DNA of 64,000 nt from NCBI GenBank assembly GCA_037962975.1, contig JAYKXN010000101.1, positions 682,001 to 746,000 on the forward strand, read 5' to 3'. The stretch comes from Clitoria ternatea. Taxonomy: Eukaryota > Streptophyta > Magnoliopsida > Fabales > Fabaceae. Below are positions 63,153-64,000 of the stretch, in pieces (the first letter of the stretch is position 1; every line of letters begins with the position of its first letter). The translations under genes were made by a program, and so were the position numbers. Under the pieces are notes generated by a model. The model had not been told where the DNA came from. It made no database searches and was given only the letters and a program-made list of their open reading frames with translations.

Positions 63153-64000
63153 TGTAACAGCCCAATTTTTTAAGCAGTAAATTAAATAGTGAAAAAATTA
63201 AAATTTCTCAGAGAAATAAGAAATGAAACCTAGAAAATAGGAAATTTAATTATGAATACAAGGATATTTTCAGTTTGACTTAAAACGAAAATAAACGAGA
63301 ATAGAATGTAGAATAGAATAATAAAATAAAATAAAAATCTACTACAGTAAAATGCTACAGTAAAATGCTACAGTAACGTCACATGAAAAATGTTGTAGAA
63401 TGTAGAGAATTCGTGAGAATTCTCCAATTTTCCACCGCCTCATGTCAATTTCGAGATGCTACAGTGATTTGCTACAGTAAATTACTACAGTAATTTGCTA
63501 CAGTAACCGACATTGAAAGCCTATAAATAGAGCCCTGACCTCCCACATTTCCTCAGACCACAAACCTCCCAGATCCTATAACCTTTCATCTCCCTATTCA
63601 AGCTCTCAAAATCTTCATACTTTAATTTCTGAATAAGAAGAAATTACGCAAATTTAAAGATTTGAAGAAATACAAGGGAGTTAGCATAAGGAAAGCTTAA
63701 CGATCTTCACTTGAGGTAAGAAAGAGGGGATAGGATATTAAATACATAGAAATTAAGTTAGAATTGCTTGCTTAATTGTTTAGAAATTCATATAGTTATT
63801 TTCATTTAATTTGAATTAAATTATGAAATGGATGCAAATGGTTTGGAATATGATATTAAACAATTACTATAACATGGAAAATGTGTTTCCATATTCTTTG
63901 AAATATGAAATATTATGGAAAATATGTTTTCATATGTTTGAAATATGATATGAATATTATGGGAAATGTGTTTCCGTATGATTGAATTATGATATAAATA
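63153..64000 (+). mobile_element. Non-autonomous Ty3/Gypsy LTR retrotransposon, copy 3 (5' LTR start only)
   Basis: The first 848 bp of the 5' LTR are in the window. Two full CTACAGTAAAATG units and a TATA box at 63522-63529 are present. The last bases gaattatgatataaata continue past the point where the 3' LTRs are truncated, confirming that this is the intact 5' LTR. Confidence 0.93.

Larger units (their letters stand above)
50047..64000. repeat. Composite higher-order repeat, unit 3 (runs off the window)
   Basis: Satellite B 50047-60625, satellite A 60626-63152, and the start of the LTR element from 63153. The offset from unit 2 is 16,121 bp over most of the satellite B part (39274 to 55395, 43884 to 60005). 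The unit is still inside the 5' LTR at the last base, so its right junction is not seen. Confidence 0.94.

Noticed and set aside
33926..64000. Possibility that units 2 and 3 are pure assembly duplication
   Set aside because: Not fully excluded, but the copies differ in substitutions, TA tract lengths, minisatellite number and a 22-23 bp deletion, with consistent grouping of units 2 and 3. Only long-read depth can settle it.

Overview
The window is gene-poor, AT-rich plant heterochromatin. I see no intact host gene, rRNA, tRNA or CRISPR array. The plant assignment rests on a CACTA DNA transposon carrying exons of an angiosperm-type vacuolar H+-ATPase subunit a gene, and on a Ty3/Gypsy LTR element with a tRNA-iMet-type primer site and a chromovirus-like tail. 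I cannot name the species.

Two unrelated long-monomer satellites fill almost everything. Satellite A has a unit of about 945 bp (spacings 928-953) and carries a (TA)n tract at a fixed place in each monomer. Satellite B has a full-length unit of about 848 bp. It carries a conserved dyad, a CpG-rich alternating purine-pyrimidine tract with CATGCATG motifs, and a recurrent open frame of about 57 codons.

Layout: 1-3323 is satellite A. 3324-9606 is a 6.28-kb CACTA element with a CCT target duplication. It contains a 3.45-kb block of satellite B (4154-7600) and a three-exon V-ATPase subunit a fragment (8391-7698, minus strand). 9607-15217 resumes satellite A and ends in a scrambled edge. 15218-28359 is the main satellite B array. 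28360-30885 is satellite A, interrupted at 30886 by a non-autonomous Ty3/Gypsy element with 1.8-kb LTRs and only 379 bp between them. Its 3' LTR is cut off at 33920.

From 17807 onward the window is a higher-order tandem repeat of about 16.12 kb. Each unit is satellite B, then satellite A, then the LTR element with truncated 3' LTR. Units are 17807-33925, 33926-50046 and 50047 to beyond 64000. The same chimeric junction (broken LTR, five-base filler cttaa, satellite B) sits at both visible unit boundaries. The units are nearly identical but differ in microsatellite lengths, a 13-bp LTR minisatellite, a 22-23 bp deletion and scattered substitutions. Units 2 and 3 share variants that unit 1 lacks.

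Inferred order of events: A and B arrays formed and were joined by microhomology-type junctions. The LTR element inserted into A and its LTRs diverged slightly. A rearrangement then fused the 3' LTR to satellite B, and the composite was amplified in tandem. Separately, a satellite B block almost identical to 16618-20010 lies inside the CACTA element, so either the transposon captured satellite DNA or satellite B was spread by it. This satellite-transposon relationship and the young composite repeat are the most notable features.
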